The position numbers were made by a program, and so were the translations under genes. This document shows positions 1 to 8,364 of a stretch of DNA of 54,376 nucleotides, piece by piece (within the stretch, counting starts at the first letter, position 1; each line of letters opens with the position of its first letter). Origin of the DNA: Ignavibacteriota bacterium (GTDB taxonomy: Bacteria > Bacteroidota > Ignavibacteria > Kapaibacteriales > UBA2268); assembly GCA_016219595.1 (NCBI GenBank), contig JACRLY010000045.1, positions 21,211 through 75,586 on the forward strand. Direction: 5' to 3'. The notes beneath the pieces are model-generated. The model had not been told where the DNA came from. It saw only the letters and a list, made by a program, of their open reading frames with translations, and searched no databases.

Positions 1-1973
1 TTTTGCTCAGCTTTCATCTTTTCATTCTCTGCCTTAATCTGCTCTTCGATACGGTGGTTTTCCTCGTAATCTATGCCAAGTGTTTCTGATACACCGTATT
101 CCTTTGGATAGAGATACTTACCTCGTTCCGCACCTTTTTTTTCCACCTCGACCTGTATCCGATAGGACTCGGCAAACGGATCGTGACGGATGCCAGTAAC
201 CTGCCAGGAGACTTTCACGTTCGGTTTATCAGTCTTGACTGTGAAGCGATTGTTTTGAATTTCTTCGCTTACGATTGCTTGAGCAAACTGTCCAATGACA
301 GTCAACTGGTATCGAAAGTCGGAGTTGAGTGCTTCAAAGTAATCCGGTAAAAAGACCGTTGCCTCGCCGTTGGCATCTGTGACAGCATTACCATCATAAA
401 CGTTTTTCATATCCGGCGATTCCACAAAGCTGTGATACAGATATTTATTTGCCGGATCCATCGGGTGGTCTATCATGAAGGAACCACCACCTTTGGAAAG
501 TGTTCCCGTCACTTGAACGTTTCCGCTGAACCTGCCAGCGTAATTGCCTCCACCGGTTTTATAGCCATATACCGCAGTGCCGGTAGTGCTGTTGCCCCTC
601 ACGCCGTAGCTGCTGAGTCCAATGCCAAACACGCCTGGGTTGCTGCCGTCGCCTTGGCCATATACACCTGTGCCGTTGATACTAATGCCAAACACACCGT
701 AGTCACTACCACTGGCGTTGCCGAGCACACCGTAGGTGCTGCCACCAAGGTATCCGTAATTGCCGCTGACGCTATTTTTGCCGTATACACCGTAATCACT
801 GCCGCTGGCACTGCCGTATACACCATAATTGCTGCCTCCAAGGTATCCAAAATTGTTGGCGCTATTGTTTTTGCCATAAACACCATAGCTGCTGCCACCA
901 ATGTATCCTACATTGCTGTTGTTGTATGATCCCCACACGCCGTAGTCGCTGCTGGCAAAGTGCCCGTTATTGTTACTGGTGGAATTTGTACACTGTAAAA
1001 TTATACCTGTGCTGCCGCTGAGTGATAGGGGGACATCAATGTTTAATGTCACATTGTCGCTTGTACCTCCACCTGACAATCCTGTTCCAGCGGTCACACC
1101 AGTTATATCCCCTGGCGCGAATGATAGGTCAGCGGCTTGAATCGTGCCATTCTGTATCTTATCAGAAGTGACAGCATTTGTGGCTATTGTTGGATTAGGA
1201 TAAATTCCTGTCAAATCGCCTCCTGCGGCACCACCGGGAGGAAGATTCACTCCTGGTGCAAGCTTCGCCTGAGTTACAGACTGGTTGGCAATTTTATCTG
1301 TGCTTACACCCCCGCTAGCAATAGAAAGGGACACATCACCCGATGTTCCACCTCCGGATAAGCCACCCTCTGCATTTACACCAGTGATGTCGCCCCCGCC
1401 GCCGCCTGGAGTGGCGGAAATCGTCAATGTATTACCATTTGAGGCAATGTTCACATTAGAACCTGCTTCAAGTATCACATCATCTTTCAATGTGTTGATG
1501 CTCTTCACCACCTGACCCGATGCAATACTCGGATTAGGGTATGTTCCTTCCAGGTCACCACCTGCACTAATGCCATTGATACTCTCTACGTTAGCAGAAC
1601 GAAAGCTATAACCGGAGCTTGTGAGTTGAATCCTCGGCACCATCTCAGTGCCGCTCCCGACTGTTATACCAAGCCAATAAGGTTTGTCAAAGGGAAGATT
1701 CATAGGAGTTGCACTTCCTAATATCACGTTAAAAATCCCGTTGCCGACAGCAACTGATGGCTGAACGTCAGTCCAGAGGGGGGTGCCGCCTGTTGCAACT
1801 TCGAATAGTTTGAATGTAATACTGTAGTTCCCATCAGGTACTACTACGCCGCTGGCATTTGTCAAAACACCCTGGTAGCTTATAGTCTTGGGAATCTGCG
1901 CTAAACTTAATGATGTAATAAAAAGCATCATCATTACGAAAGATAAAAATGTCCGAATCAATGATTTGTTCAT
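1..1973 (-). CDS. Secreted fibre-like repeat protein, paralogue A (3' end cut by window edge)
   Basis: The reading frame opens at the ATG on the minus strand at 1973 behind a strong GGAGG site and runs without a stop in the part I translated (1-1335); only a few C-terminal codons should be missing by comparison with paralogue B (2749-4557). Seen in order: a signal peptide, an N-terminal module starting near [11 protein letters not shown], segments with the GDLTGxYPNPTI phrase, at least eight YGVYG-type repeats of about 15-25 residues, and a C-terminal domain with [19 protein letters not shown]. Such modules are common in hypothetical surface fibres of FCB bacteria. No T9SS sorting domain is visible. 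It follows the small T9SS protein at 2205-2735 and probably shares its function. Surface or adhesive role is inference. The two ends are nearly identical to B; the middle differs. Confidence 0.85.
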   Translation of the reverse strand, partial: MNKSLIRTFLSFVMMMLFITSLSLAQIPKTISYQGVLTNASGVVVPDGNYSITFKLFEVATGGTPLWTDVQPSVAVGNGIFNVILGSATPMNLPFDKPYWLGITVGSGTEMVPRIQLTSSGYSFRSANVESINGISAGGDLEGTYPNPSIASGQVVKSINTLKDDVILEAGSNVNIASNGNTLTISATPGGGGGDITGVNAEGGLSGGGTSGDVSLSIASGGVSTDKIANQSVTQAKLAPGVNLPPGGAAGGDLTGIYPNPTIATNAVTSDKIQNGTIQAADLSFAPGDITGVTAGTGLSGGGTSDNVTLNIDVPLSLSGSTGIILQCTNSTSNNNGHFASSDYGVWGSYNNSNVGYIGGSSYGVYGKNNSANNFGYLGGSNYGVYGSASGSDYGVYGKNSVSGNYGYLGGSTYGVLGNASGSDYGVFGISINGTGVYGQGDGSNPGVFGIGLSSYGVRGNSTTGTAVYGYKTGGGNYAGRFSGNVQVTGTLSKGGGSFMIDHPMDPANKYLYHSFVESPDMKNVYDGNAVTDANGEATVFLPDYFEALNSDFRYQLTVIGQFAQAIVSEEIQNNRFTVKTDKPNVKVSWQVTGIRHDPFAESYRIQVEVEKKGAERGKYLYPKEYGVSETLGIDYEENHRIEEQIKAENEKMKAEQ

Positions 1974-1977
1974 AAGA

Positions 1978-2138
1978 TATGACCTCCATTTTGTTAAAAT
2001 GTTAACTAATTCAACAAGAAATAATAGACAAATTAAATTTCAATTAAAAACAAAAATTAAAATTCCAACCTTTTGAATTAATTCCATTTTATGTCTCCCT
2101 AAATGTAAATTAATTTACATTTATTCAAGGAGGTCATA
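1978..2138. promoter_or_regulatory. Upstream region of paralogue A with 10-bp inverted repeats and a 22-bp palindrome
   Basis: TATGACCTCC (1978-1987) and its exact complement GGAGGTCATA (2129-2138) bound a 141-bp spacer. The left arm is the ribosome binding site of paralogue A read on the minus strand. Inside, 2101-2122 is a perfect palindrome with the core TGTAAATTAATTTACA, which has the TGTAA-N6-TTACA shape of CRP/FNR-family operators. The same block recurs upstream of paralogue B with the palindrome decayed. It presumably holds the promoter of A; an invertible or regulated promoter is inference. Confidence 0.5.
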
Positions 2139-2204
2139 AATTCTTTGTGCCATTAAGAAATTTTTTTAATACAGCATATAATGACAATTTAAATAATTAT
2201 TTTG

Positions 2205-2735
2205 TCATTTCATAACTATCATCTTCCTCGCTTTTGTATAATTCTCTGCCATAATGCAATAGGTATAAATGCCATTAGGTAATCCTGTCGCATCAAAATT
2301 CACAATGTAACTTCCTGCTGCCTTCTCCTCATCAACTAATGTCCTGACTTCACGCATCAACATATCATAAACTATAATTTTAATATGTGAAGTATGTGTA
2401 ATATCGTACAAAATAGTTGTTGACTGATTAAAAGGATTGGGATAGTTCTGCTCAATCCTGTAATCAGCTAATTCGTGAGGATTCTCCTCAATACCGGTAA
2501 ATAATCTCAGCACCTCCCACCAGAATCCTGCTGAATGGCTATAAGATGTATTGCCCGTATTGCCGATGAAGGGTTGTCCGAGAGTACCGACAATCTTATT
2601 GTCAGTAGAACTGATTGAACTTCCTCCGCTTCCGAGTACACTTTGGGGAATGGCATACTGAGCATTTCCACTCTCGATGAAGAGTAGGAGCAGTGAAATG
2701 ATCAACACTAACGAAAAAGTTGTTTTCTGTCTCAT
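2205..2735 (-). CDS. Small T9SS-sorted surface protein
   Basis: 176 residues. An N-terminal signal peptide (hydrophobic core about 9-22) is followed by a short module with SSISSTDNKIVGTLGQPF and then a typical type A T9SS C-terminal sorting domain from about residue 88, with the hallmark QNYPNPFNQST and a beta-rich end closing in KMIVMK. It should be exported by Sec, carried across the outer membrane by T9SS and anchored or released after removal of the sorting domain. The middle module matches the one in the protein at 15887-16375. It lies 13 bp downstream of paralogue B and upstream of A on the same strand, so the three may be co-transcribed. Specific role unknown; a partner or anchor for the neighbouring fibres is inference. 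Confidence 0.85.
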   Translation of the reverse strand: MRQKTTFSLVLIISLLLLFIESGNAQYAIPQSVLGSGGSSISSTDNKIVGTLGQPFIGNTGNTSYSHSAGFWWEVLRLFTGIEENPHELADYRIEQNYPNPFNQSTTILYDITHTSHIKIIVYDMLMREVRTLVDEEKAAGSYIVNFDATGLPNGIYTYCIMAENYTKARKMIVMK

Positions 2736-2748
2736 TTGTTTACCCTCC

Positions 2749-4557
2749 TCACTTTACCTTTTGCTCAGCTTTCATCTTTTCATTCTCTGCCTTAATCTGC
2801 TCTTCGATACGGTGGTTTTCCTCGTAATCTATGCCAAGTGTTTCTGATACACCGTATTCCTTTGGATAGAGATACTTTCCTCGTTCTTCAGCGGTTTTCT
2901 CCACCTCGACCTGAATCCGATAGGACTCAGCAAACGGATCGTGACGAATACCTGTAACCTGCCAGGAGACTTTCACGTTCGGTTTATCAGTCTTGATTGT
3001 GAAGCGATTGTTTTGAATTTCTTCGCTTACGATTGCTTGGGCAAACTGTCCGATAACCGTCAACTGGTATCGGAACTCGCGATTGAGTGCCTCAAAGTAG
3101 CCGGGAAGGATGACTGTGGCTTCGCCGTTGGCATCTGTGATAACGTTGCTGTTGTAGATGTTCATCATATCCGGTGATTCCACGAAGCTATGATACAGAT
3201 ATTTATTTGCAGGATCCAGTGGATGATCAATCTTAAATGAGCCACCGCCTTTTGATAGGGTGCCGGTCACTTGGACGTTCCCGTTGAACCTGCCAGCGTA
3301 ATTCCCAGTTCCAATCCCACGGCCATACACCGCAGTGCCGTTATCGCTGTAGCCGTAAACACCGTAGGTGTTGTCGCCAAGGTATCCGTAATTGTTGGAG
3401 TTAATGTTACCTCCGAACACGCAGTAGTTGCTTCCGCCAAGGTATCCGATATTGCCGTTGTTGTTTTTGCCATACACGCCGTAGTAGCTTTCGCCAATGA
3501 ATCCGTAATTGCCGCTGCTGTTATCTTTGCCATACACACCATAGCTGCTTCCGCCAAGGTATCCGTAATTACCGCTTGTGTTATTTTTGCCGTATACACC
3601 ATGACCGCTGCCCAATAATCCGTTGTTTTTTTCTCCATACACACCAACAATTAGAGTAGTATTGCCTCCTGCTTCAAGCTTTGCAACATTTATATTTGTT
3701 GTGCTATTGATATCGGTACCAAGGATTGTGGCATCAGCAATCTTGGCTGTAGTAATTGCATTATCATTAATAGTAGGATTAGGGTATGTCCCTATCAAAT
3801 CGCCTCCTGCGGCACCAACGGGAGGAAGATTCACTCCTGGTGCAAACTTTGCTTGAGTTACTGACTGGTCTGCTATCTTTGCTGTTGTAACTCCTCCGTC
3901 TGAAATAGAAAGGGACACATCTCCCGATGTTCCGCCTCCGGTTAAGCCACCCTCTGCATTTACACCCGTTATGTCGCCTCCGCCTCCTCCGGGAGTGGCG
4001 GAAATGGTAAGGGTGTTCCCCGTTGGAGTGATTGAAACGTTTGAGCCAGCCACCAGTGTTACTGCATCGTGCAGGTCATTGATACTCTTGACCACTTGAC
4101 CCGAAGCAATAGTTGGGTTCGGATATGTTCCTGTCAAATCTCCTCCTGCACTAATTCCGTTGATACTTTCTGTGTTAGCAGAACGAAAGCTGTAACCGGA
4201 GCTTGTGAGCTGAATCCTCGGCGCCATCTCAGAGCCACTCCCGACTGTTATACCAAGCCAATATGGTTTGTCAAAGGGAAGATTCAAAGGAGTTGCACTT
4301 CCTAATATCACGTTAAAAATCCCATTGCTGACTGCAACTGATGGCTGAACATCATTCCAAAGGAGTGTACCGCCTGTAGCAACTTCGAATAGTTTGAATG
4401 TAAGACTGTAGTTCCCATCAGGTACAACTACGCCACTGGCATTTGTCAAAACACCCTGGTAGCTTATAGTTTTGGGAATCTGTGCCATACTTAATGATGT
4501 AATAATAAGCATCATCATTGCGAAGGATAAGAGTGTCCGAATCAATGATTTGTTCAT
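2749..4557 (-). CDS. Secreted fibre-like repeat protein, paralogue B
   Basis: 602 residues. Signal peptide 1-25, then an N-terminal module (about 27-130, starting [15 protein letters not shown]), glycine-rich linkers with two [11 protein letters not shown] phrases, about six YGVYG-type repeats of some 23 residues (about 305-420), and a conserved C-terminal domain from about 435 containing [16 protein letters not shown]. The final 35 residues are charged and helical. The gene has an ATGGAGGTCAT ribosome binding site. The repeats resemble beta-rich fibre shafts or heads; no catalytic motif and no T9SS sorting domain are seen. It is the intact copy of the tandem pair with paralogue A and precedes the small T9SS protein at 2205-2735. 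Cell-surface fibre or adhesin is inferred from composition and context. Confidence 0.85.
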   Translation of the reverse strand: MNKSLIRTLLSFAMMMLIITSLSMAQIPKTISYQGVLTNASGVVVPDGNYSLTFKLFEVATGGTLLWNDVQPSVAVSNGIFNVILGSATPLNLPFDKPYWLGITVGSGSEMAPRIQLTSSGYSFRSANTESINGISAGGDLTGTYPNPTIASGQVVKSINDLHDAVTLVAGSNVSITPTGNTLTISATPGGGGGDITGVNAEGGLTGGGTSGDVSLSISDGGVTTAKIADQSVTQAKFAPGVNLPPVGAAGGDLIGTYPNPTINDNAITTAKIADATILGTDINSTTNINVAKLEAGGNTTLIVGVYGEKNNGLLGSGHGVYGKNNTSGNYGYLGGSSYGVYGKDNSSGNYGFIGESYYGVYGKNNNGNIGYLGGSNYCVFGGNINSNNYGYLGDNTYGVYGYSDNGTAVYGRGIGTGNYAGRFNGNVQVTGTLSKGGGSFKIDHPLDPANKYLYHSFVESPDMMNIYNSNVITDANGEATVILPGYFEALNREFRYQLTVIGQFAQAIVSEEIQNNRFTIKTDKPNVKVSWQVTGIRHDPFAESYRIQVEVEKTAEERGKYLYPKEYGVSETLGIDYEENHRIEEQIKAENEKMKAEQKVK

Positions 4558-4561
4558 GAGC

Positions 4562-4721
4562 TATGACCTCCATTTTGTTAAAATGTTAAATAATTCAATA
4601 AGAAATAAAAGACACACAATTTTACTTGAAAAACAAAAATTAAAATTCCAACCTTTTGAATTAATATCATTTTATGTCTCCTTCAATGTAAATCATTTTA
4701 CTTTTATATCAGGAGGTCATA
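4562..4721. promoter_or_regulatory. Duplicated upstream region of paralogue B
   Basis: This block is a clear copy of 1978-2138: the same TATGACCTCC (4562-4571) and GGAGGTCATA (4712-4721) inverted arms, 140 bp apart, and a long shared AT-rich core. The palindrome of copy A is degenerate here (TGTAAATCATTTTACT). It shows that the duplication included the regulatory DNA. Confidence 0.5.
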
Positions 4722-4900
4722 AATACTATACTGATTTTAGAGATTTTTCAAATATAATATAAATCATCAATCTAAATGAATATTTTATTAAAATAATTCA
4801 ACATGAAAGACATGATCTATATTCTGTAAGTAATATAACATTATTTTTTTTCCTTTAATTCAGTAGTACTTGTTTAAAAACAAGAAAAATAAATATCACT

Positions 4901-4914
4901 TTGATATCAATCAA
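4901..4914. promoter_or_regulatory. FNR/CRP-family-like operator
   Basis: TTGATATCAATCAA matches the FNR consensus TTGAT-N4-ATCAA at all ten fixed positions. It sits between the 3' end of the nitrite reductase gene and paralogue B, about 345 bp upstream of the B start codon, in otherwise AT-rich non-coding DNA. A chance match in DNA this AT-rich cannot be excluded, and no regulator gene of this family is in the window. Confidence 0.35.
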
Positions 4915-5003
4915 GTAATACTATAATTTTTAAAAATATTAATTGTAATCAATTTCGGTTAATATTTTTTCAATGTTCCTTGCCTGGCTTTTGCTTTTTT
5001 GTC

Positions 5004-5110
5004 TCATTCAATAAGAACTGAATTAATAAATTCTTCTTTATCTTTTCTCAGAGCTTGCATATCAAGACCAATATATTTCTGGGCTTTATCCCGGTTGTGA
5101 TATATTAAGC
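5004..5110 (-). pseudogene. Out-of-frame remainder of the NrfA C-terminus
   Basis: Just beyond the stop of the nitrite reductase frame, another minus-strand frame encodes HNRDKAQKYIGLDMQALRKD and then KEEFINSVLIE, which is the usual end of NrfA proteins. It ends in TGA at 5004-5006; reading on past it gives DKKAKARQ, as in families where a Trp (TGG) stands at that position. The natural C-terminus therefore appears to be separated from the main frame by an indel near 5100-5115. This is either true decay or an assembly indel. Confidence 0.6.
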
Positions 5111-6768
5111 TTATAAAATATTAATTGGAGCATACCTCTTGCTTTCTCTGCTCTCTGGATAGATGTGCCAAGCACCCTTAGTGCTTCTACAGGGGAATGA
5201 AATCCGACGCTGTTTGCGGCAGCTACCCAATCCCAACGCCATTGAGCACTGCGTATTAAATCGAGTACCGGCTTTATCATTTCCTCACCGGCACCATTCT
5301 TCCATGCTATTTCAGCTTCCAGGTGTGCTTTTGTCAGTGATTCCTGTGCGATTTTCTTGATTTCTGTCACTTTATCTTGTCTTTCGTAAACATCTTTTAG
5401 CAATTGTTCTTCACTTTCACGATGGCATACCTGGCAGGAATTAGAAATATTATTCAGAGGGCTTTGTATGTGATGGTCAGTGAATTTTATACCTCCTTCC
5501 ACTTTGTATGGCATATGGCAGTCGGGACAGGATACACCTCTTTTTGCATGCACCCCTGTCATATATAATTCATAATCCGGGTGCTGAGCTTTCAGCATAG
5601 GTGTCTTACTAAGCTTATGAACCCAATCGTAATAATGATTTTCATCATAGTAGCTTTCCATGGAATCTGCGGCGAATCCCTTGTCCCATGGGAATGTAAG
5701 ATAGGAATTCGGCTTTTTGAAATAATATTCTACATGGCACTGGGCACAAACGAGAGAACGCATTTCATTGTGTGTTATACCTTCTATTTTTTTCCCATGC
5801 CTCGACAGTGCTTCGAGTAGTGCAGGCCTCGTGATTCTCAGGTTCATCGTTTTAGGGTCATGGCAGTCCTGGCAACCGATAGGATTAACTATTTCAGAAC
5901 CCATATCGAACCACTTGCCTTTATAAAAATTCTCTGCTCCGAGCTTAGCAATTATTCGTGGCACATCAGTACTTTTGCATGACCAGCAGGTTGCAGGCTG
6001 CGGGCTTTCCTTTACTCCACCGGTTCGTAAAGTCATTCTCACATCTTTAACCGCGTGGGCATGCCCTCTCCCCTGGTTATATTCTTTTGCAAAGGAATAA
6101 CCTGCCCAAATAATAACTAAATCAGGTTCGTTATCGACGTATTTAATCATGGCAGAACCGCCATACTTGCTCATAAAATTTGTGTCTAAGGTTTTCATAT
6201 ATGATTCGTATTCACGAGGGTAGTTCTCTCCCCATACTTCGTTTCGCGGCTCCCACTCATTAATATCTTTAACAGCCTGAAGTTTGGCTACAGATTCACC
6301 TCTTCGTTCGACTATTGATGCGGAAAAAAAATTCTTCAAATTTACATTTGATGCAGAAACAAGGTTTAACTGCTCCGAATGACAACGAAGGCAATTCTGC
6401 TGAACAGCTTCTTTGCCTGCCTCTTTGATGAAAATCACCTGCGGCTCTGTCCTTAATGTAAAAATAGTTGCATGCCTCAACCCATCCATTGCTTTGAAAT
6501 AATATTTCCGGAAAAAATTATCATGCGGCACATGGCAATCATTGCATGTTGCCACCCTTCGGTGGCTGCTATGCTCCCATGTTACATAGTGAGTACTCAT
6601 TACATGGCAATTGATGCATGCTTCAGGTTCATCCGATAAATAAGAAATTGCATTTGATACATAAATAATTTGTAATAATAATCCGCAGGCTATACCGAGA
6701 ATAATAATGACAGGAACCCTCCAACCGGGTGGAGGAGAGAACCTGTCAACAATTCTTTCTGTTTGCAT
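5086..6768 (-). CDS. nrfHA: Fused NrfH-NrfA ammonia-forming cytochrome c nitrite reductase
   Basis: 560 residues. Residues 1-140 are NrfH-like: one membrane anchor (18-44), then CINCH (51-55, followed by Met57), CNDCH (75-79) and CLRCH (126-130). From about residue 148 (ASIVERRGE) it is NrfA: GRGHAHAV, the catalytic CWSCK (261-265), CQDCH (299-303), CAQCHVEYYF (341-350, active-site Tyr), KAQHPDYE (393-400, Ca and His residues), CPDCH (414-418) and CQVCH (445-449). NrfA reduces nitrite to ammonia with six electrons; NrfH is its quinol dehydrogenase. They are normally separate genes. Here the fourth NrfH haem motif and the NrfA signal peptide are missing at the junction, leaving eight haem sites. 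The frame ends early; the usual C-terminus lies in another frame. The start overlaps the Rrf2 gene stop as TAATG. Confidence 0.85.
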   Translation of the reverse strand: MQTERIVDRFSPPPGWRVPVIIILGIACGLLLQIIYVSNAISYLSDEPEACINCHVMSTHYVTWEHSSHRRVATCNDCHVPHDNFFRKYYFKAMDGLRHATIFTLRTEPQVIFIKEAGKEAVQQNCLRCHSEQLNLVSASNVNLKNFFSASIVERRGESVAKLQAVKDINEWEPRNEVWGENYPREYESYMKTLDTNFMSKYGGSAMIKYVDNEPDLVIIWAGYSFAKEYNQGRGHAHAVKDVRMTLRTGGVKESPQPATCWSCKSTDVPRIIAKLGAENFYKGKWFDMGSEIVNPIGCQDCHDPKTMNLRITRPALLEALSRHGKKIEGITHNEMRSLVCAQCHVEYYFKKPNSYLTFPWDKGFAADSMESYYDENHYYDWVHKLSKTPMLKAQHPDYELYMTGVHAKRGVSCPDCHMPYKVEGGIKFTDHHIQSPLNNISNSCQVCHRESEEQLLKDVYERQDKVTEIKKIAQESLTKAHLEAEIAWKNGAGEEMIKPVLDLIRSAQWRWDWVAAANSVGFHSPVEALRVLGTSIQRAEKARGMLQLIFYKLNISQPG

Positions 6769-7259
6769 TAATTATAACTCCTGCTCGAATAAGTATGGGC
6801 AAAAACCGATGCACTTTCATTAATAGAATGGATGCTTTTGATTTTATCAATCGATTTCTCCCTTATCTCGAGCAAGGTGTCTTCACTTAACATTCTGTAA
6901 GTCAGATCGCGGAGCTTTCCCCATTTCTCATGAACAGGACAAGGCTTTTCAACAGTACACCCCTTAAATCCAAGGACGCATTTGTGAAAGATATCTAGTC
7001 CATCCATTGCTATCACAATATCAATTAAACGAATCTCGCTTAATGGCCTTCCGAGAGTGAATCCTCCTGATTTCCCCTTTTTTGAAACTACAATACTATG
7101 CACCGCAAGCGATTGAAGAATTTTAGACAGAAACTCCTTAGGAATTTTCAATCTTTTGGAGATGTCTGTTGCCGTAAAATATGTCTCCTCATCAAACACT
7201 GACAAATACAAGACAGCCTGCAATGCTAACTCACACTTCTTCGAAAAAATCACTGTCAT
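6768..7259 (-). CDS. Rrf2-family transcriptional regulator (NsrR/IscR-like)
   Basis: 163 residues. The N-terminal winged helix (about 1-75) has the Rrf2 pattern with FTATDISKRLKIPKEFLSKI and KSGGFTLGRPLSEI. Three cysteines, C94, C101 and C107, are placed as the iron-sulfur ligands of NsrR and IscR, though the first gap is six residues rather than five. Family members sense nitric oxide, iron-sulfur status or redox. It is the first gene of a two-gene unit with nrfHA, with stop and start overlapping (TAATG), and it is divergent from the gene at 7436. Control of nrfHA and of the divergent genes by nitrosative stress is the natural inference. Confidence 0.88.
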   Translation of the reverse strand: MTVIFSKKCELALQAVLYLSVFDEETYFTATDISKRLKIPKEFLSKILQSLAVHSIVVSKKGKSGGFTLGRPLSEIRLIDIVIAMDGLDIFHKCVLGFKGCTVEKPCPVHEKWGKLRDLTYRMLSEDTLLEIREKSIDKIKSIHSINESASVFAHTYSSRSYN

Positions 7260-7435
7260 TGTGTTACCATCTTAGAATTATTACCAAAAAGAACTAATCT
7301 ATTTCCAAATTACTTATTGATACGATATTATACAAGGCAATTCGGGATTTTTTTGTCCAAATCTAAAATTTATTTGAAAATGACAAAGTTTTATTATATT
7401 TTAATATAGGATTTATATATCTGTTAATAAAACTG

Positions 7436-7867
7436 ATGAAAAAAATTAAAAATGAAAATGTCATTGATAACCAGTCATTGTCATTTAAACAATGGCCCAT
7501 ACAATTGCATATGGTAGTGCCGAATGCCGAATACCTTAAAAATAAAGAACTTATAATAATGTCAACTTGTTCTCCTTTTTTCATTAAAGATTTGCATAAG
7601 GTCTATTTAGACGGCAAATCAGTTGTGATTGCCTGCCCCAAGCTTGATTATACAGAGCCTTATGTTGATAAACTGGTTGACATATTAAAGTCGGCTGAAA
7701 TATCAAAAGCAATAACTGTAGTCATGGATGAACATTGCTGTAACGGATTATCGGATATGTCAAAAACAGCCGCAATAAGGTCGGAAAGAAGAAAATTTTT
7801 ACTTGAAGAGCATAAAATAGGAATTAATGGTGCAATTTTAGAAAAATCTATTATATTTGAAAATTGA
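7436..7867 (+). CDS. Cysteine-containing redox protein, Hcp-associated ferredoxin-like family
   Basis: 143 residues. It matches the C-terminal part of a family annotated as 4Fe-4S ferredoxins in anaerobes, with WPIQLH near residue 20, C45, IACPKLD (C67) and HCCNGL (C101, C102). The N-terminal cluster-binding segment of the longer members is absent, so cofactor binding is uncertain. The four conserved cysteines suggest a metal or iron-sulfur site. Relatives often lie next to hydroxylamine reductase or Crp/Fnr and Rrf2 regulators; here the gene is divergent from the Rrf2-nrfHA unit and leads a set with a cupin and a carbonic-anhydrase-like protein. No clear ribosome binding site precedes the ATG. 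Confidence 0.6.
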   Translation: MKKIKNENVIDNQSLSFKQWPIQLHMVVPNAEYLKNKELIIMSTCSPFFIKDLHKVYLDGKSVVIACPKLDYTEPYVDKLVDILKSAEISKAITVVMDEHCCNGLSDMSKTAAIRSERRKFLLEEHKIGINGAILEKSIIFEN

Positions 7868-8005
7868 AATTGATATAATACGTTAATAATAGTTAGGTTG
7901 GTAAAGTAGCTGTTTTTTTTGCACGATTTCATATATGCACACTCCCTTTGAATGAGATTTTGCAGCAGTTCTTTGCCAACCTTTATTTTATTTTTGGAGA
8001 TTATA

Positions 8006-8353
8006 ATGAACACAGATAAAGAAAATAATCTTTTTGGCAATCCTTCAGGACTAAATGAATTGATAGCTTATCAGCAGGGTTCTGTCGTAAGCAGGACATT
8101 AATCAATAAAAAAGCCGGTACTATTACTTTGTTTTCATTCGATGAGGGGCAAAGTCTCAGCGAACATACAGCCCCATTCGATGCATTTGTTCATGTATTC
8201 GACGGTGAGGCTGAAATCACAATCGGAGGTGTACCTCATCAACTAAATAGCGGTGATGCAATCATAATGCCTGGGGGAATCCCACACGCAGTCAAAGCTA
8301 TGAAGCAATTCAAAATGACTTTGGTGATGATAAAGCAGATTGAAGAAAAATAA
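8006..8353 (+). CDS. Small single-domain cupin protein
   Basis: 115 residues from the ATG at 8006, which has TTGGAGA just upstream; the frame is open further back but the extension is not protein-like. One cupin barrel fills the protein: motif 1 around SLSEHTAPFDAFVHVFDGEAE and motif 2 around GDAIIMPGGIPHAVKA, giving the His/Glu metal-site pattern with some substitutions. Such small cupins bind a metal or small ligand, and many are of unknown reaction. It lies between the cysteine protein at 7436 and the carbonic-anhydrase-like gene 11 bp downstream, so an operon is likely. Substrate unknown. Confidence 0.8.
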   Translation: MNTDKENNLFGNPSGLNELIAYQQGSVVSRTLINKKAGTITLFSFDEGQSLSEHTAPFDAFVHVFDGEAEITIGGVPHQLNSGDAIIMPGGIPHAVKAMKQFKMTLVMIKQIEEK

Positions 8354-8364
8354 TCTTTCGATTT

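Noticed and set aside
432..929. Open frame on the plus strand over the fibre repeats (also 3271-3618, and minus frame 599-901)
   Set aside because: Low-complexity Ala/Val/Thr-rich shadows of the repeat-coding strand; no start signal and no family.
540..1000. Regular short repeats that could look like a CRISPR or tandem array
   Set aside because: They are in frame with paralogue A and encode YGVYG-type protein repeats; spacers are not unique and unit length varies.
5086..6768. Octahaem nitrite reductase (ONR type) as identity of the eight-haem protein
   Set aside because: ONR also has the CxxCK haem fourth, but here the first 140 residues have the membrane anchor and sequence of NrfH rather than the ONR N-terminal domain, so a fusion fits better.
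7363..7584. Short minus-strand frame opposite the start of the 7436 gene
   Set aside because: Overlaps a better-supported gene and has Phe/Ile-rich random composition.
7660..8040. Minus-strand frame opposite the 7436 gene and cupin start
   Set aside because: Antisense shadow; no motif and no ribosome binding site.
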